A DNA stretch of 64,000 bases from Piscinibacter sp. HJYY11 (GCF_016735515.1 NZ_JAERQZ010000001.1:558001-622000); one strand, 5' to 3'; counted from the first letter of the stretch, positions 17,418 to 28,166 are shown. A program made the numbers and translations. The notes: generated by a model not told the origin, from the letters alone.

Positions 17418-19790
17418 TCAATCCCTCGTCTTCAAGGCCGACACCATGTCGAGCCGGTCGATGCGCCGACGCACCACGAGCGCACTGGCCACGCCCGCGG
17501 CCACCACGCAGAGCGCGGCCCACGCATAGGTGCGCGCACGGATCACCACCGGGAACAGGAACTGGTCGGACTTGAGCAGCTCCGTCACCGTGTGCGTCAA
17601 GCCCCAGCCGAGCAGCATGCCCAGCGGCAGCGCCAGCGCGATCACGAGCGCGAGTTCACCCAGCAGCAGGCCCGAGACCTCGCCGCGGGTGAAGCCCAGC
17701 ACGCGCAGGCTGGCCAGTTCCCAGGCGCGCTCGGCCAGTGCGATGCGCGCGTTGTTGTAGACCACGCCGACCGCGATCACGCTCGCGAAGGCGGTGAGGA
17801 TGGTGCTCATGATGCGCACGTTGCGTGCGCTGATCTCCTGCATGTTGCGCAGCATCGTGGTCTTGCTCCACGCCCCTGCGATGCGGGGCAGCGCCTTGCT
17901 GGCCTCCAGCGCCTGCGGCTCGGTGCCGCGTTCGAGCGCGAGCACGAAGCCGGTGGACAGGTCGCCTTCGCCGAGGGCGCGGTTGAGGGCCGTGCGGTCC
18001 ATGTAGGCGTTGAGGCCCATCATGTCGCGCACCGTCGCCCCGACCACGAGCTCGAGCGTGCGCTCGCGGCCTTCGAGGATCTTCACCCGCACCGGGTCGC
18101 CCACGCGCACGCCCAGCTTGTCGGCCAGGCGGTCGGTCAGCACCAGGCCGCGCCCGTCCAGGGCCAGCTCCTTGCCCGCCACGTCGATCAGGCGGTAGAG
18201 CTCGGGCCGTGCGGCGTAACCACGGATCAGGCTGCGCTCCTCGCGGTGCCCGCTGACGATGCTCACCGGCACGAAGCGCGAGGTCTCGACCGCCTTCACG
18301 CCCGGCAGCCGCGCGATCTCGAGCCGCACGGCGTCATCGACCGCCTCGGGCGTCCACACCGTGATGTCGCCGCGCAGGCTGAGCGTGAACTGCGTGTCCA
18401 CGATCACCTCGATCGCGTCGCGGAAGAAGTTGCCCATCACGACGATCGCCACCGCGGCGGCCACGCCGCCCACCGAGAGCGCGCTGCGCAAGGGCCGCCG
18501 CTCGACGTTCCTCACGATCATGCGCAGCGCCGGCGCCATGCGGTGCACGCCGATCCGTTCGAGCAGCGTGGGGCGGTAGCTGCCGGGCGCCGGCGGGCGC
18601 ATGGCCTCGGCCGGCGCGAGGCGCACGGTCGCGAGGATGGCGTTGAAGGTGCCCGCCACCGCGGTGGCCACCGCCACGCCGAAGCTCACCACCAGCAGCC
18701 ACGGGGCGATGCGGTGCTCGAAGCTCGGGAAGTGGAAGAACTCGGCGTACAGGCCGGTGAACATCGTGCCCAGCCGGTCGCCGAGCAGCACGCCCAGCAC
18801 CAGGCCCAGCAGCACCACCAGCAGCACGAGCTTGAGGTAGTGCAGCCCGATGCTGCGGTTGGGATAGCCCAGCGCCTTCAGCGCGGCGATCTGCTCGCGT
18901 TGCGTCGACACCAGCCGCGACACCACCACGTTCAGCAGGAAGGCCGCCACCGCGAGGAAGATCGCCGGCAGCACCGTGCCGAGCACGCGCTGCTCCTTGA
19001 TCTCGTTGTCGAGCATGGCGTGCGAGGTCTGCCGGTCGCGCCCGTTGGCCTCGCGCCCGCCGTAGGGCGAGAGCAGGCGCGAGAGCGCGTCCACCACCCG
19101 CTGCTCCGAGGCGCCGGGTGCGAGCTTGATCGCCACGCGGTTGAAGGCACCGTGCATGTCGTAGGCGGCGGCCAGCACGTCGTGGTCGAGCCAGAACACG
19201 CCGAAGCCGCGGGTGTCGGGCATGCCCCAGAGGCCGGCAAAGATGAATTCCGGCGACAAGGCCGTGCCCACGACGACGAGCACGCGCCGCCGGCCGTTGA
19301 TCTGCGCATCGAGCCGCGATCCCGGCACGAGGCCGCGCGCCTGGGCAAACCCTTCGGACACCAGCACCTCGATGCCGCCGCTGGCGCTGCCCGACTCGTT
19401 GCGCTCCGGCATTCGGCCGCGGCTCACTGACACGCGGTTCATGCGCGCCGCGTCGCCCACCTTCAGGCCGATCAGCTGGCCGATCACCGGGTCGGTCTGG
19501 CCGGCGATCTCGACCCGCACGATCTGCTCCAGAGTCGTCTGCACGTCGGCGACGCCGGGTACCTCGCGCAAGGTTTCGGCGAGCGCCGCCGGTGCGCGCT
19601 TCACCGACGCGAACACGTCGGCAAAACGGCCCTGGGTGTAGAACCGGTCGCGAGCGAGCGAGAGCGAGTCCACGGCCGACAGGCTGGTGATGAAGCCGCC
19701 GATGCCGCTGGCCACCACGAGGGCGATGGTCAGCGCCTGGCTCCACATGAGGCGCAGGTCGCGCAGCAGCTTGCGGTCGAGCGAGCGCAT
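17418..19790 (-). CDS. ABC transporter permease, FtsX/MacB type (duplicated)
   Basis: A 790-residue protein with two FtsX-like halves. Each half has an extracytoplasmic MacB-PCD-like region followed by three or so membrane helices (e.g. about 255-375 and 670-780). This duplicated form matches export permeases of the DevC/MacB type that work with a separate ATPase and an HlyD adaptor, both adjacent here. It likely exports a lipid, peptide or small hydrophobic compound; substrate is not visible. Start overlaps the ATPase stop by 1 nt. Confidence 0.87.
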   Translation of the reverse strand: MRSLDRKLLRDLRLMWSQALTIALVVASGIGGFITSLSAVDSLSLARDRFYTQGRFADVFASVKRAPAALAETLREVPGVADVQTTLEQIVRVEIAGQTDPVIGQLIGLKVGDAARMNRVSVSRGRMPERNESGSASGGIEVLVSEGFAQARGLVPGSRLDAQINGRRRVLVVVGTALSPEFIFAGLWGMPDTRGFGVFWLDHDVLAAAYDMHGAFNRVAIKLAPGASEQRVVDALSRLLSPYGGREANGRDRQTSHAMLDNEIKEQRVLGTVLPAIFLAVAAFLLNVVVSRLVSTQREQIAALKALGYPNRSIGLHYLKLVLLVVLLGLVLGVLLGDRLGTMFTGLYAEFFHFPSFEHRIAPWLLVVSFGVAVATAVAGTFNAILATVRLAPAEAMRPPAPGSYRPTLLERIGVHRMAPALRMIVRNVERRPLRSALSVGGVAAAVAIVVMGNFFRDAIEVIVDTQFTLSLRGDITVWTPEAVDDAVRLEIARLPGVKAVETSRFVPVSIVSGHREERSLIRGYAARPELYRLIDVAGKELALDGRGLVLTDRLADKLGVRVGDPVRVKILEGRERTLELVVGATVRDMMGLNAYMDRTALNRALGEGDLSTGFVLALERGTEPQALEASKALPRIAGAWSKTTMLRNMQEISARNVRIMSTILTAFASVIAVGVVYNNARIALAERAWELASLRVLGFTRGEVSGLLLGELALVIALALPLGMLLGWGLTHTVTELLKSDQFLFPVVIRARTYAWAALCVVAAGVASALVVRRRIDRLDMVSALKTRD

Positions 19791-20512
19791 CACCACGACA
19801 GCTCCGACGGCAGGCACTTGCGTGCATTGGTCTCGACCTTGAGCACGCGCCCGTCGCCCAGGTACACCACCCGATCGGCCATGCCCGCGATGGCGGCGTT
19901 GTGCGTGATCACGACGGTGGTGGTGCCCAGCTCCGCGTTGACGCGCGCGATGACCTCCAGCACCAGCTTGCCGGTCTGGTAGTCGAGCGCGCCGGTTGGC
20001 TCGTCGCACAGCAGCACCTGCGGCTGCTTGGCGATGGCGCGGGCGATCGCCACGCGCTGCTGCTCGCCGCCGGAGAGTTGCGCCGGGAAGTGGTCGCGCC
20101 GCGGCGTGAGGCCCACCCGCTCGATGGCATCGTCGACCGGCATCGGGTGGGGCACGATCTCGGTCACCAGCGCCACGTTCTCCCGCACCGTGAGGCTCGG
20201 GATCAGGTTGTAGAACTGAAACACGAAGCCCACGTGTTCGCGGCGATAGGTGGTCAGGGTGCCGTCATCGGCACGGCTCAGGTCCTGCTCGCCGAACCAG
20301 ACCTCGCCCGCGCTCGGCACGTCGAGCCCACCCAGGATGTTGAGCAGCGTCGACTTGCCGCTGCCGGAGGGGCCGAGCAAGACGATGAATTCGCCGCGGC
20401 CGATTTCCAGGTCGACGCCGCGCAGCGCGTCGACGCGCACGTCGCCACTGCCGTACCACTTCGACAGCCCTTGCGTCCGGAACACCGGCTGCAGGGCGGG
20501 GGCGCGGTCCAT
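19790..20512 (-). CDS. ABC transporter ATP-binding protein (MacB/LolD type)
   Basis: A 240-residue nucleotide-binding subunit with Walker [11 protein letters not shown]-loop [13 protein letters not shown], signature LSGGEQQR, Walker B VLLCDEPT and H-loop ITHN. Sequence style matches the MacB/LolD subfamily, in keeping with the FtsX-type permease that follows it. Its ATG overlaps the TGA of the upstream 73-codon gene, so the four genes form one operon. Confidence 0.92.
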   Translation of the reverse strand: MDRAPALQPVFRTQGLSKWYGSGDVRVDALRGVDLEIGRGEFIVLLGPSGSGKSTLLNILGGLDVPSAGEVWFGEQDLSRADDGTLTTYRREHVGFVFQFYNLIPSLTVRENVALVTEIVPHPMPVDDAIERVGLTPRRDHFPAQLSGGEQQRVAIARAIAKQPQVLLCDEPTGALDYQTGKLVLEVIARVNAELGTTTVVITHNAAIAGMADRVVYLGDGRVLKVETNARKCLPSELSW

Positions 20513-20733
20513 CAGCCGTCGATCGGTGCGCCGCCGGCGAAGCGGCAGGCCCACTCGTCGAAGAGTTCCTGTCCTGTCGCGGCCAGCGAGCGCTGCCAGG
20601 CCATGCACGCGTCGAGCTGCAGTTGTTGCAGGCGCAGTGCGTTCTGCGCGAACAGGGTCGACAGGGTGAACAGCGGCTCGAAGCTGACGGCCGGCGAGAG
20701 AAGGGCGTCGGGGGTGGCAGATGCCTTGGGCAT
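20512..20733 (-). CDS. Small hypothetical protein, first gene of the ABC export operon
   Basis: A 73-residue, mostly helical protein with an amphipathic stretch ([17 protein letters not shown]) and no membrane segment. The pattern resembles the start of phasins, which coat PHA granules, and PHA synthase is encoded 3 kb away, but the similarity is too short to assign. It is coupled to the ABC ATPase by a 1-nt overlap. Confidence 0.6.
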   Translation of the reverse strand: MPKASATPDALLSPAVSFEPLFTLSTLFAQNALRLQQLQLDACMAWQRSLAATGQELFDEWACRFAGGAPIDG

Positions 20734-20789
20734 GGTGGGTCTCCTGCAAAACTGACCTTCCCAGCCTAGGCCTCGCAACGGGGAAGCCC

Positions 20790-20803
20790 TTGACGTGGCG
20801 CAA
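20790..20803. promoter_or_regulatory. Degenerate FNR-like box TTGAC-N4-CGCAA
   Basis: TTGACGTGGCGCAA lies in the divergent region between the ABC export operon and the P-type ATPase. The centre is 41.5 bp from the ATPase ATG and 63 bp from the start at 20733. Two mismatches in the second half-site make it a weak candidate. Confidence 0.42.
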
Positions 20804-20837
20804 GCCCTCGCCCGATACCGCGTGCCAGCCTCGCGGC

Positions 20838-23315
20838 ATGAGCACGCTGCCAACACACCCTCCACGCGAATCGGGCCTGAGCGAGGCCGAAGCGGCGCTT
20901 CGCCTGCAGCGCGACGGCGCCAACCGATTGCCGTCTCCCGACCACCGGAGCGCCGCCGCCACGCTCGTCTCGGCGGCGCTGCAGCCGATGGTGATGCTAT
21001 TGCTGGCCTGCACGCTGCTCTACGCGCTGCTCGGCGAGCTGATGGACGGCGCGGCCTTGGGCGTGTCCATCGCCGTGGTGCTCGCCATCTCGGTCTACCA
21101 GGAGCTGCGGACGCAGCGCGTGCTGGAGGCCCTGCGCGACCTGGCCAGCCCGCGCAGCACGGTGATCCGTGATGGCGTGGTGCGCCGCATCTCCAGCCAG
21201 GAGCTGGTGGTGGGTGACCGGCTGCTGGTGGAAGAGGGCGACCGCCTGGCCTGCGACGCCGCGCTCGTGCAGGCGCATGCGCTGCGGGTCGACGAGTCGC
21301 TGCTGACCGGTGAATCGATGCCGGTCGACAAGCAGCCCGAGTCGCCCGGTGCCGAAGGCCAGCTGCATGCCGGCACGCTGGTGGTGCAGGGCGACGGTGT
21401 GGCTCTGGTCACTGCCACTGGGACGCGCACCACGCTCGGCCAGATTGGCGGCTCGATGGCGGCGCTGCCGGCGCGCGAGAGCCGGCTGCACCTCGACCTG
21501 AAGCGGCTCGTGCGCGGCGTGGCCTACCTGGCCTTGCTCGTCTGCCTGGTCGCGACGACGGTGTTCGCCTGGCGCGAAGGCTCGTGGACGGCCGGTCTGC
21601 TGGTGGGCCTGACGCTTGCGATGGCCACGGTGCCCGAAGAGTTCGCGGTGGTCTGGACGGTGATGCTCGCCATCGGCGCGTGGCGCCTCGCGCGGCTCAA
21701 GGTGCTCACGCGCCAGCCCCAGGCGATCGAGGCCCTGGGCAGCACCACGGTGCTGTGCGTTGACAAGACCGGCACGCTCACCTGCAACCAGATGGAAGTC
21801 GTCGGCCTGCAGACCGCCGATGGCGCGGCGGCGGAGCGTCGGCCGTCCGATGCGCCCGATCCGCGTTGGCAGGCCTTGATCGAGACCGCGGCGCTGGCCA
21901 GCGTGCGCGAAAGCCTGGAGCCGATGGACCAGGCGATCTTCCGCCTGTCGTCAGCCGACGGGACCGAGAGCAGGCTGAGCCTCGTCGCCCGCGACGGCGT
22001 GGCGCCGGGGCATCCGTTCGTGCGCCAGGTGTGGCGGCACGAAGCCACGCGCGAACAGTGGGCGGCACTCAAGGGGGCGCCCGAAGCGATCTTCTCGTTG
22101 TGTGCCCAGGTGCCCGAGGCCGTGCAGGCGCAGGCCGAGCGCTGGGCCAGCTCGGGCATGCGCGTCATCGCGGTGGCCCGCGCCGCGGGCTCGGAGCCGA
22201 GCTGCGAACTGCAGGGCCTGCTGGCGTTCGAAGACCCGTTGCGCGCCGATGTGCCCGCCGCCCTGACGGCCTGCCACGCCGCGGGCGTGCGGGTGGTGAT
22301 GATCACGGGCGATGCCCCGGCCACGGCGCTGTCGATCGCGCGACAGGCGGGCCTCGTGCGCGACGGCGCGCCAATGCAGGTGCTGACCGGAGCGCAGATC
22401 GACGCGATGAACGAAGCGCAGTTCGAAGGCGTGGTGATGCACGTCGCCGTGTTCGCCCGCATCGCACCAGCGCAGAAACTGCGCATCGTGCAGGCCCTGC
22501 AGCGGCGCGGAGAGGTGGTGGCGATGACCGGCGACGGCGTCAACGACGGGCCGGCGCTGCGGGCCGCCGACATCGGCGTCGCCATGGGCGCACGGGGCAC
22601 CGACGTGGCGCGCGAGGCCGCGTCGCTGGTGCTGCTCGACGACCGTTTCGCCTCGCTGGTCGATGCGCTGAGCGCGGGCCGGCGCATCTTCGACAACCTG
22701 CAGAAGGCCATCGGCTACCTTTTCGCCGTGCACGTGCCCATCGTCGGCCTGTCGCTGTTGCCGGTGCTCGGCGGCCCGGTGCTGCTGCTGCCGCTGCACG
22801 TGGTGCTGTTCGAGCTGATCATCGACCCGGCGTGTTCGCTGGTGTTCGAGGCCGAGCCCGCATCGCCCGAGGCGATGACGCGGCCGCCGCGGCCGTCCAG
22901 TGCCCGGCTCTTCGCGCCGCGCCGGGTCGCGCGGGCCTTGGGCGTGGGCCTGGTGGCGCTGGCGTTCGTCGCCGGCGTGCAGTGGATGGCGCGTGCCGCG
23001 GGGGCGACCGACGAGGAGCTGCGCCTGGCCGGCATCGCGTGCGTGGTGGTCGGCAATCTTGCGATGCTCCAGTGGTTCCGCGGTCGGGGCGCCGTGGGCC
23101 GGCCCAACCGGATGCTCCAGGTGCTGGTGCTCGCGGTCTGCGCCGCCGGGGCCTTGATCACGCTGGTGCCGGCCGTCTCGCTCGCGCTGGGCCTGCCCAC
23201 GCTCCAGGCCGGCGACGTGCTGATCGTGCTCGCGGCTCCGGCCCTGTGGGCTGCATGGCAACTGTGGCGGGGTCAGCTGCCGGATGGCGGGAAGCGCCGG
23301 TACCACGCGCCGTAG
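20838..23315 (+). CDS. Cation-translocating P-type ATPase (P2-like)
   Basis: An 825-residue pump with all P-type landmarks: cation-ATPase N-terminus, actuator motif LTGES (about 156-160), PEEF in the membrane ion site (266-269), phosphorylated Asp309 in DKTGTLT, and [10 protein letters not shown] in the hinge. There is no N-terminal heavy-metal-binding domain and no CPC motif, so it is closer to Ca/Mg-type (PacL/MgtA-like) pumps than to heavy-metal pumps. Ion specificity is not certain. The end overlaps the convergent DUF4395 gene by 43 bp. Confidence 0.9.
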   Translation: MSTLPTHPPRESGLSEAEAALRLQRDGANRLPSPDHRSAAATLVSAALQPMVMLLLACTLLYALLGELMDGAALGVSIAVVLAISVYQELRTQRVLEALRDLASPRSTVIRDGVVRRISSQELVVGDRLLVEEGDRLACDAALVQAHALRVDESLLTGESMPVDKQPESPGAEGQLHAGTLVVQGDGVALVTATGTRTTLGQIGGSMAALPARESRLHLDLKRLVRGVAYLALLVCLVATTVFAWREGSWTAGLLVGLTLAMATVPEEFAVVWTVMLAIGAWRLARLKVLTRQPQAIEALGSTTVLCVDKTGTLTCNQMEVVGLQTADGAAAERRPSDAPDPRWQALIETAALASVRESLEPMDQAIFRLSSADGTESRLSLVARDGVAPGHPFVRQVWRHEATREQWAALKGAPEAIFSLCAQVPEAVQAQAERWASSGMRVIAVARAAGSEPSCELQGLLAFEDPLRADVPAALTACHAAGVRVVMITGDAPATALSIARQAGLVRDGAPMQVLTGAQIDAMNEAQFEGVVMHVAVFARIAPAQKLRIVQALQRRGEVVAMTGDGVNDGPALRAADIGVAMGARGTDVAREAASLVLLDDRFASLVDALSAGRRIFDNLQKAIGYLFAVHVPIVGLSLLPVLGGPVLLLPLHVVLFELIIDPACSLVFEAEPASPEAMTRPPRPSSARLFAPRRVARALGVGLVALAFVAGVQWMARAAGATDEELRLAGIACVVVGNLAMLQWFRGRGAVGRPNRMLQVLVLAVCAAGALITLVPAVSLALGLPTLQAGDVLIVLAAPALWAAWQLWRGQLPDGGKRRYHAP

Positions 23316-23701
23316 ACCCAGCAGGCGGCGCAGAAGTCCAGCGCCCATTCCATGAATGAAAAGACGATCAGCAGCGTGCAGGGCACTTTCCAGAGCGGGC
23401 TGCCTGCAAGGAAGAGCAGCAAGGACACCGAACTGGCCACGAAGAGAATCTTGTTGGCGAACATCTTCGGCCCGGCGTCGGTTTTCTTGCCGGCGTGGCC
23501 CGTGGCGACGAAGACTTTCTGCCAGAGCAGGTGCGATGGGCATCGCATGTGGCCGGCGAAGCCGCGGACGGCGCCCTGAAGCACCAGCAGCACCATCACC
23601 CACGGTGACAGCAGCAGCGCGAGCAGGCACACCGTGAAGGTGATGAAGGCCTCCCAGCGCACGACGTTGGACCACACCTGGGGCAGATCGAATCTCAGCA
23701 T
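23273..23701 (-). CDS. DUF4395 family membrane protein
   Basis: A 142-residue protein with several hydrophobic segments (about 20-45, 88-105, 110-125) and conserved motifs of DUF4395: FDLPQVWSNVVRWEAF at the start, ANKILF and a C-x-x-C-W near the end. Function unknown. It lies 14 nt after phaC on the same strand and is probably the last gene of the hemerythrin-usp-acs-phaC operon. ATG 23701 (MLRFDLP) was chosen over an upstream ATG. Confidence 0.78.
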   Translation of the reverse strand: MLRFDLPQVWSNVVRWEAFITFTVCLLALLLSPWVMVLLVLQGAVRGFAGHMRCPSHLLWQKVFVATGHAGKKTDAGPKMFANKILFVASSVSLLLFLAGSPLWKVPCTLLIVFSFMEWALDFCAACWVYGAWYRRFPPSGS

Positions 23702-23715
23702 GATGGCTCTCTCTC

Positions 23716-25497
23716 TCAACGTTGATGGACATAGTGGCCTGGGCCCCGATCATCCGCAGGCAGACCCGGCAGACCCATGCGTGGCGCCGCGCCGCGCCGG
23801 CCCGAGTGTTTGGCAAGCCACGACGACCACGCCTCCCACCACGACCCTGCCGTCAGCGGCGTGGCCTGCAGCCACTCGTCGGGCGTCAGCAGCGGGTCGT
23901 CGGCATGCCGGGTGTGCACCCGGTAGCTCGACGGCACCGGGTTGCCAGGTGGGTTGACGATGCCCACGTTGTGGCCGCCGGCGGTCAGCACGAAGGTCTG
24001 CTCGGCATCGCACAGGGCGTGGAGCTTGTAGACCGAGCGCCACGGTGCCACGTGGTCCTGCACCGTGCCGACGTTGAAGACCGGCACGCGGATGTCCGAC
24101 AGGTGCACCGGCGAGCCCTGCACGCGCCACTCGCCGCGCGCGAGCGCATTGCGCAGGAAGAAGCTCTGCAGGTATTCCATGTGCATGCGGTAGGGCAGGC
24201 GGGTGCCGTCGGCGTTCCAGGCCATCAGGTCGGTCAGCGTCTCGCGCTCGCCGAGCAGGTGGCTGCGCAGCCGGTGCGACCACACCAGGTCGTTGGAACG
24301 CAGCAGCTGGAAGGTGGCCCGCATCTGCCGCTTGTCGAGGTAGCCGTGGCGGGACATCAGGCGCTCCAGGTAGGCGACCTGCGCTTCGTCGACAAAGAGC
24401 GCGAGCTCGCCCGGCTCGGTGAAATCGGTCTGCGCGGCGAGCAGGGTCAGCGTCTTCAGCGAAGCCCGGCGTTGGCGGCCCAGCCAGGCCGCGACGGTCG
24501 AAAGCAGCGTGCCGCCGAGGCAGTAGCCGGCCGCATGCACCGGCTTGCCCGGCACGATGCGCGCGATGGTGTCGAGCGCCTCCAGCACGCCCAGATGGGC
24601 GTAGTCGTCCATCCCGAGCTCGCGGTCGCCGCTGTCGGGGTTCTTCCACGAGATGGCGAAGACGGTGAACCCCTTCGACACCAGGTAGCGCACCAGCGAA
24701 TTCGACGGTGACAGGTCGAGCACGTAGTACTTCATGATCCACGCGGGCACCAGCAGCACCGGCTCGGGATGCACGCTCGGGGTGCTGGGCTCGTACTGGA
24801 TGAGCTCCATCAGCCGGTTGCGGTGGACGACGCGGCCCGGTGTGACGGCCACGTGCACACCCGGCGTGAAGTTCTCGGCGCCGAGGGGCGGCAGGTCGGC
24901 GATGTCGCGCTGCAGGTCGTCCAGTGCGTGCAGGGCGCCTCGCCACAGGTTGTGGCCGCCTTGCTCGACGGTGCGCTGGCGCACCACCGGGTTGGTGGAG
25001 ATGAAGTTCGAGGGCGCCACCATGTCGAGCCACTGGCGTGCGGCAAAGCTCACCATGTCCTCGTGGTGGCGGCTGATGCCCGGCACGCCGGTCGTGGCCC
25101 GGTGCCACCAGCGCTGCCACAGCTGGAACACCTGCGCCATCGCGTGGTACGGCGGCGCCTGCCAGGCCGGGTCGGCGAAGCGCTTGTCCTGCGGGAGCGG
25201 CTCCACCACGCTCTGGCCGCTGCAGACGCGCCAGGTGTCTGCGGCGAGCCTTCCGCTCTCGGTGGCCAGCTCGAGCTGCTTGGCCGGCGAGGCAGCGAGG
25301 TTCATCCACCAGTCGAGGTACGCACCGAGCGCGGTGGTGGGCGCCACCGTGGTGGGAAAAGCCCCCGGGGCCGACCAGGCGGCATCGAGGCCTGGAGATG
25401 GCGTGGCGGTGTGCACGGGTCGTGCATCGGCCTCGCGCAACCACGGGCTGCCGCGCCGCTCTCGCAGCCCGCGGAGTGGCGCCGAATCGGTCTTCAT
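23716..25497 (-). CDS. phaC: Class I poly(3-hydroxyalkanoate) synthase
   Basis: A 593-residue PHA polymerase. An N-terminal PhaC_N domain is followed by an alpha/beta-hydrolase core with the lipase-like box GYCLGG; Cys326 is the catalytic nucleophile. The catalytic Asp (DHVAPW) and His (GGHNVGIVN) follow at the expected spacing. It polymerises hydroxyacyl-CoA into storage granules. Translation is coupled to the upstream acetate-CoA ligase gene by a 4-nt overlap (ATGA). No phaA or phaB is beside it. Confidence 0.93.
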   Translation of the reverse strand: MKTDSAPLRGLRERRGSPWLREADARPVHTATPSPGLDAAWSAPGAFPTTVAPTTALGAYLDWWMNLAASPAKQLELATESGRLAADTWRVCSGQSVVEPLPQDKRFADPAWQAPPYHAMAQVFQLWQRWWHRATTGVPGISRHHEDMVSFAARQWLDMVAPSNFISTNPVVRQRTVEQGGHNLWRGALHALDDLQRDIADLPPLGAENFTPGVHVAVTPGRVVHRNRLMELIQYEPSTPSVHPEPVLLVPAWIMKYYVLDLSPSNSLVRYLVSKGFTVFAISWKNPDSGDRELGMDDYAHLGVLEALDTIARIVPGKPVHAAGYCLGGTLLSTVAAWLGRQRRASLKTLTLLAAQTDFTEPGELALFVDEAQVAYLERLMSRHGYLDKRQMRATFQLLRSNDLVWSHRLRSHLLGERETLTDLMAWNADGTRLPYRMHMEYLQSFFLRNALARGEWRVQGSPVHLSDIRVPVFNVGTVQDHVAPWRSVYKLHALCDAEQTFVLTAGGHNVGIVNPPGNPVPSSYRVHTRHADDPLLTPDEWLQATPLTAGSWWEAWSSWLAKHSGRRGAAPRMGLPGLPADDRGPGHYVHQR

Positions 25498-28166
25498 ACC
25501 GAGGCCGAGACTGGTTGGAGCGGCAGCACGAGCCGCAGGGTGCCGGGGTCGGACCAGGTGCGATCGGCGACAAAGCCGCGTTCGAGGGCGAGGTCGCGCA
25601 TGGCGCTGTTGTCGCGCAGCACGATGGCCACCAGCCGTTGTGTGCCGCGCGCGGTGAGGTGGGCCACCAGCTTGTCGAGCAGCAGGGTGCCGAGCCCTTG
25701 CCCCTTGAGATCGGATCGCACGATCACGCCCAGCTCGGCGTCCACGTTGTCGGGGTCGCAGGCCGCCCGCGCGACGCCCAGGATCTCGGGCCGCACGCCA
25801 TCCGGCTCGAAGGCGATGAACGCCATCTCGCGGTCGTAGTCGATCTGCGTCAGCCGCGCCAGCTCGCTCGGCGACAGTTCGCGCCGCGCGCTGAAGAAGC
25901 GCAGGCGCAGGTCTTCCGGGGTGAGGCGGGCGACGAATTCGCTGTGGAGTTCGGCGTCCTCCGGCTTGATCGGGCGCAGCTGGATCGGGTGGCCGCGCCA
26001 CGAGACGGCTTGTGCCAGGCCGTCCGGATACGGCGCGATGGCGAAGCGACTGGCGCCGGCCACCGGCGTCGGGCTCAGGCGCACGCGCGCATCGAGCGCG
26101 ATGGCGCCGCTGGCATCGGCCCAGATCGGATTGATGTCGAGCTCGGCGATCTCCGGCAGGTCGGCGAGCATGCGCGAAACGGCAATCAGCACGTCGCACA
26201 CTGCGTCGAGATCGGCCGGCGGGCGGTCGCGGTAGCTCGCCAGCAGGCGCGACACGCGGGTGCGCGAGATCAGGTCCCGGGCCAGCACGCGGTTGAGCGG
26301 GGGCAGCGCGAGCGCACGGTCGGCCACGACCTCGACCGCGGTGCCGCCGTGGCCGAACAGGATCACCGGTCCGAACACGGGGTCAACGCTCGCGCCGACG
26401 ATGAGCTCTTGTGCCTGGGGCCGCGCCACCATCGGTTGCACGGTGAAGCCTTCGATGCGCGCTCGAGGCTGGCGCGCGCGGAGGGTGTCGAGCATGCGCT
26501 GCGCGGCATCGCGCAGCTCGTCGGCATCGTGCAGACCGAGTCGCACACCGCCGGCGTCGGACTTGTGGCTGATGTCGGGCGACAGAATCTTCAAGGCCAC
26601 CGGGTAACCCAGGCGGGAGGCTGCATCCACCGCGGCCTGGGCCTCCGGCGCGACTGCGACCGTCTCGACGGTGGCGATCCCGTAGGCGCTCAACAGCGCC
26701 TTGGCCGACGCTTCGTCCAGCAGCAGCTGTGACGACCCGATCGCCTGCGAGACGATCGCCCGGGCCCGCGCCAGCGCCGGCTCGCCCGGCTTGCCGGCCG
26801 CGGGCGCTTCGAGCAGCAAGGCCTGGTTCTGCCAGTAGGTGGCGAGCATCGCGAAGGCGTTCACCGCCTGCTCTGGAGTGGCGTAGTCGGCGATGCCGGC
26901 CTCTTCGAACAAACGGCGTGCGGGCCGCACGGCATCGTCGCCGAGCCAGCACGACAGCAGCCGGCCGCTCGCACCCTTGGCGATCGGCAGGCAGGCCTGC
27001 GCGATGTCGTCGCTGCGCACGATGGCCGTGGGCGCGTGGATGAAGAGGATGGCGCCGGTGTCGCGCTGTGCCAGCAGGGCATTCAGCGTGTCGACGTAGC
27101 GCTGCGCGGGGGCGTCTCCGATGATGTCCACCGGGTTGCGGCGCGACCAGGTGGCGGGCAGGGCCTGGTCGAGTGTCGCCAGCACCGCCGGGCTGAGTTC
27201 GACCAGCGGCACGCCGGCGGCTTCGGCCGCATCGGCGGCCATCACGCCGGCGCCGCCGCCGTTGGTCATGATGGTCAGCGCAGTGTCGCGGTTGCGGCCG
27301 AAGCGGGTGAGGGTTTCGGCGGCGACGAAGAGGTCTGCCAGGTTGAAGACGCGCAGCATGCCGGCACGGCGGATGGCGGCGTCGTAGACGAGGTCGGAGC
27401 CGGCGAGGGCGCCGGTGTGCGAGGCCGCCGCGGCCGCGCCCTTGGCGCCACGGCCCGCCTTGACGACGACGACCGGCTTGTTGCGCGCAGCCGCGCGGGC
27501 GGCCGACATGAACTTGCGCGGCGATTCGATCGACTCGATGTACAGCAGGATCGAGCGCGTGTGCGGGTCGCTGGCCAGGTGGTCGAGCAGGTCGCCGAAG
27601 TCGACGTCGGCGTGCTCGCCGAGCGAGATCATGTGCGAGAAGCCGATGCCGCGGGGCCGTGCCCAGTCGAGCACCGCCGTCACGAGCGCGCCCGATTGCG
27701 ACACGAAGGCCAGGTCGCCAGCCCGTGCGTCGATGTGCGCGAAGCTCGCGTTGAGCCCGATGTGTGGCGACAGCAGGCCGAGGCAATTGGGCCCCAGCAC
27801 GCGCAGCAGGTACGGCTTGGCCTTGGACAACATGGCCGCGCGCGTCTCGCCGTCGATGCCTGCGGTCATCACGATCGCGGCACGCGTACCGAGCCGGCCG
27901 AGCGCCTCGATCAGACCGGGCACGGTGCGCGCTGGCGTGCAGATGACCGCGAGGTCGGGTGCGGCGGGCAGGTCTCCGACCGAGTCGAACACGGGCGCAT
28001 TGCCCAGCGTGCGGTGCTTCAGGTTCACCGGCCACACGGGGCCGGCGAACGCGCCGCTGCGCAGGTTGCGCCACACCGTCGCGCCCACGCTGCCCGGCCG
28101 CTCCGAGGCGCCGATGACGGCAACGGACTTCGGCGTGAGGAGCAGGTCGAGGTGGCGGATGCTCAT
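25494..28166 (-). CDS. Bifunctional acetate-CoA ligase (ADP-forming)-like/GNAT acetyltransferase
   Basis: An 890-residue fusion in the PatZ/Pka order: CoA-binding domain (about 1-130, SVAVIGASERPGSVG), succinyl-CoA-ligase-like domain (about 140-460), ATP-grasp domain (about 490-700, with HKSDAGGVRLGL and PMV), then a C-terminal GNAT domain (about 725-880, containing the acetyl-CoA loop GQGLGTLLL). Such proteins acetylate lysines of acetyl-CoA synthetase and other enzymes, or act as ligases. Its ATG overlaps the stop of the disrupted Usp gene, so it was the second or third gene of that operon and has lost its native upstream sequence. Confidence 0.88.
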   Translation of the reverse strand: MSIRHLDLLLTPKSVAVIGASERPGSVGATVWRNLRSGAFAGPVWPVNLKHRTLGNAPVFDSVGDLPAAPDLAVICTPARTVPGLIEALGRLGTRAAIVMTAGIDGETRAAMLSKAKPYLLRVLGPNCLGLLSPHIGLNASFAHIDARAGDLAFVSQSGALVTAVLDWARPRGIGFSHMISLGEHADVDFGDLLDHLASDPHTRSILLYIESIESPRKFMSAARAAARNKPVVVVKAGRGAKGAAAAASHTGALAGSDLVYDAAIRRAGMLRVFNLADLFVAAETLTRFGRNRDTALTIMTNGGGAGVMAADAAEAAGVPLVELSPAVLATLDQALPATWSRRNPVDIIGDAPAQRYVDTLNALLAQRDTGAILFIHAPTAIVRSDDIAQACLPIAKGASGRLLSCWLGDDAVRPARRLFEEAGIADYATPEQAVNAFAMLATYWQNQALLLEAPAAGKPGEPALARARAIVSQAIGSSQLLLDEASAKALLSAYGIATVETVAVAPEAQAAVDAASRLGYPVALKILSPDISHKSDAGGVRLGLHDADELRDAAQRMLDTLRARQPRARIEGFTVQPMVARPQAQELIVGASVDPVFGPVILFGHGGTAVEVVADRALALPPLNRVLARDLISRTRVSRLLASYRDRPPADLDAVCDVLIAVSRMLADLPEIAELDINPIWADASGAIALDARVRLSPTPVAGASRFAIAPYPDGLAQAVSWRGHPIQLRPIKPEDAELHSEFVARLTPEDLRLRFFSARRELSPSELARLTQIDYDREMAFIAFEPDGVRPEILGVARAACDPDNVDAELGVIVRSDLKGQGLGTLLLDKLVAHLTARGTQRLVAIVLRDNSAMRDLALERGFVADRTWSDPGTLRLVLPLQPVSASV

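Noticed and set aside
15810-19430. Very long plus-strand open frame across the ABC exporter genes
   Set aside because: Composition is Arg/His/Gln-rich and without domains; the opposite strand encodes HlyD and FtsX-type proteins.
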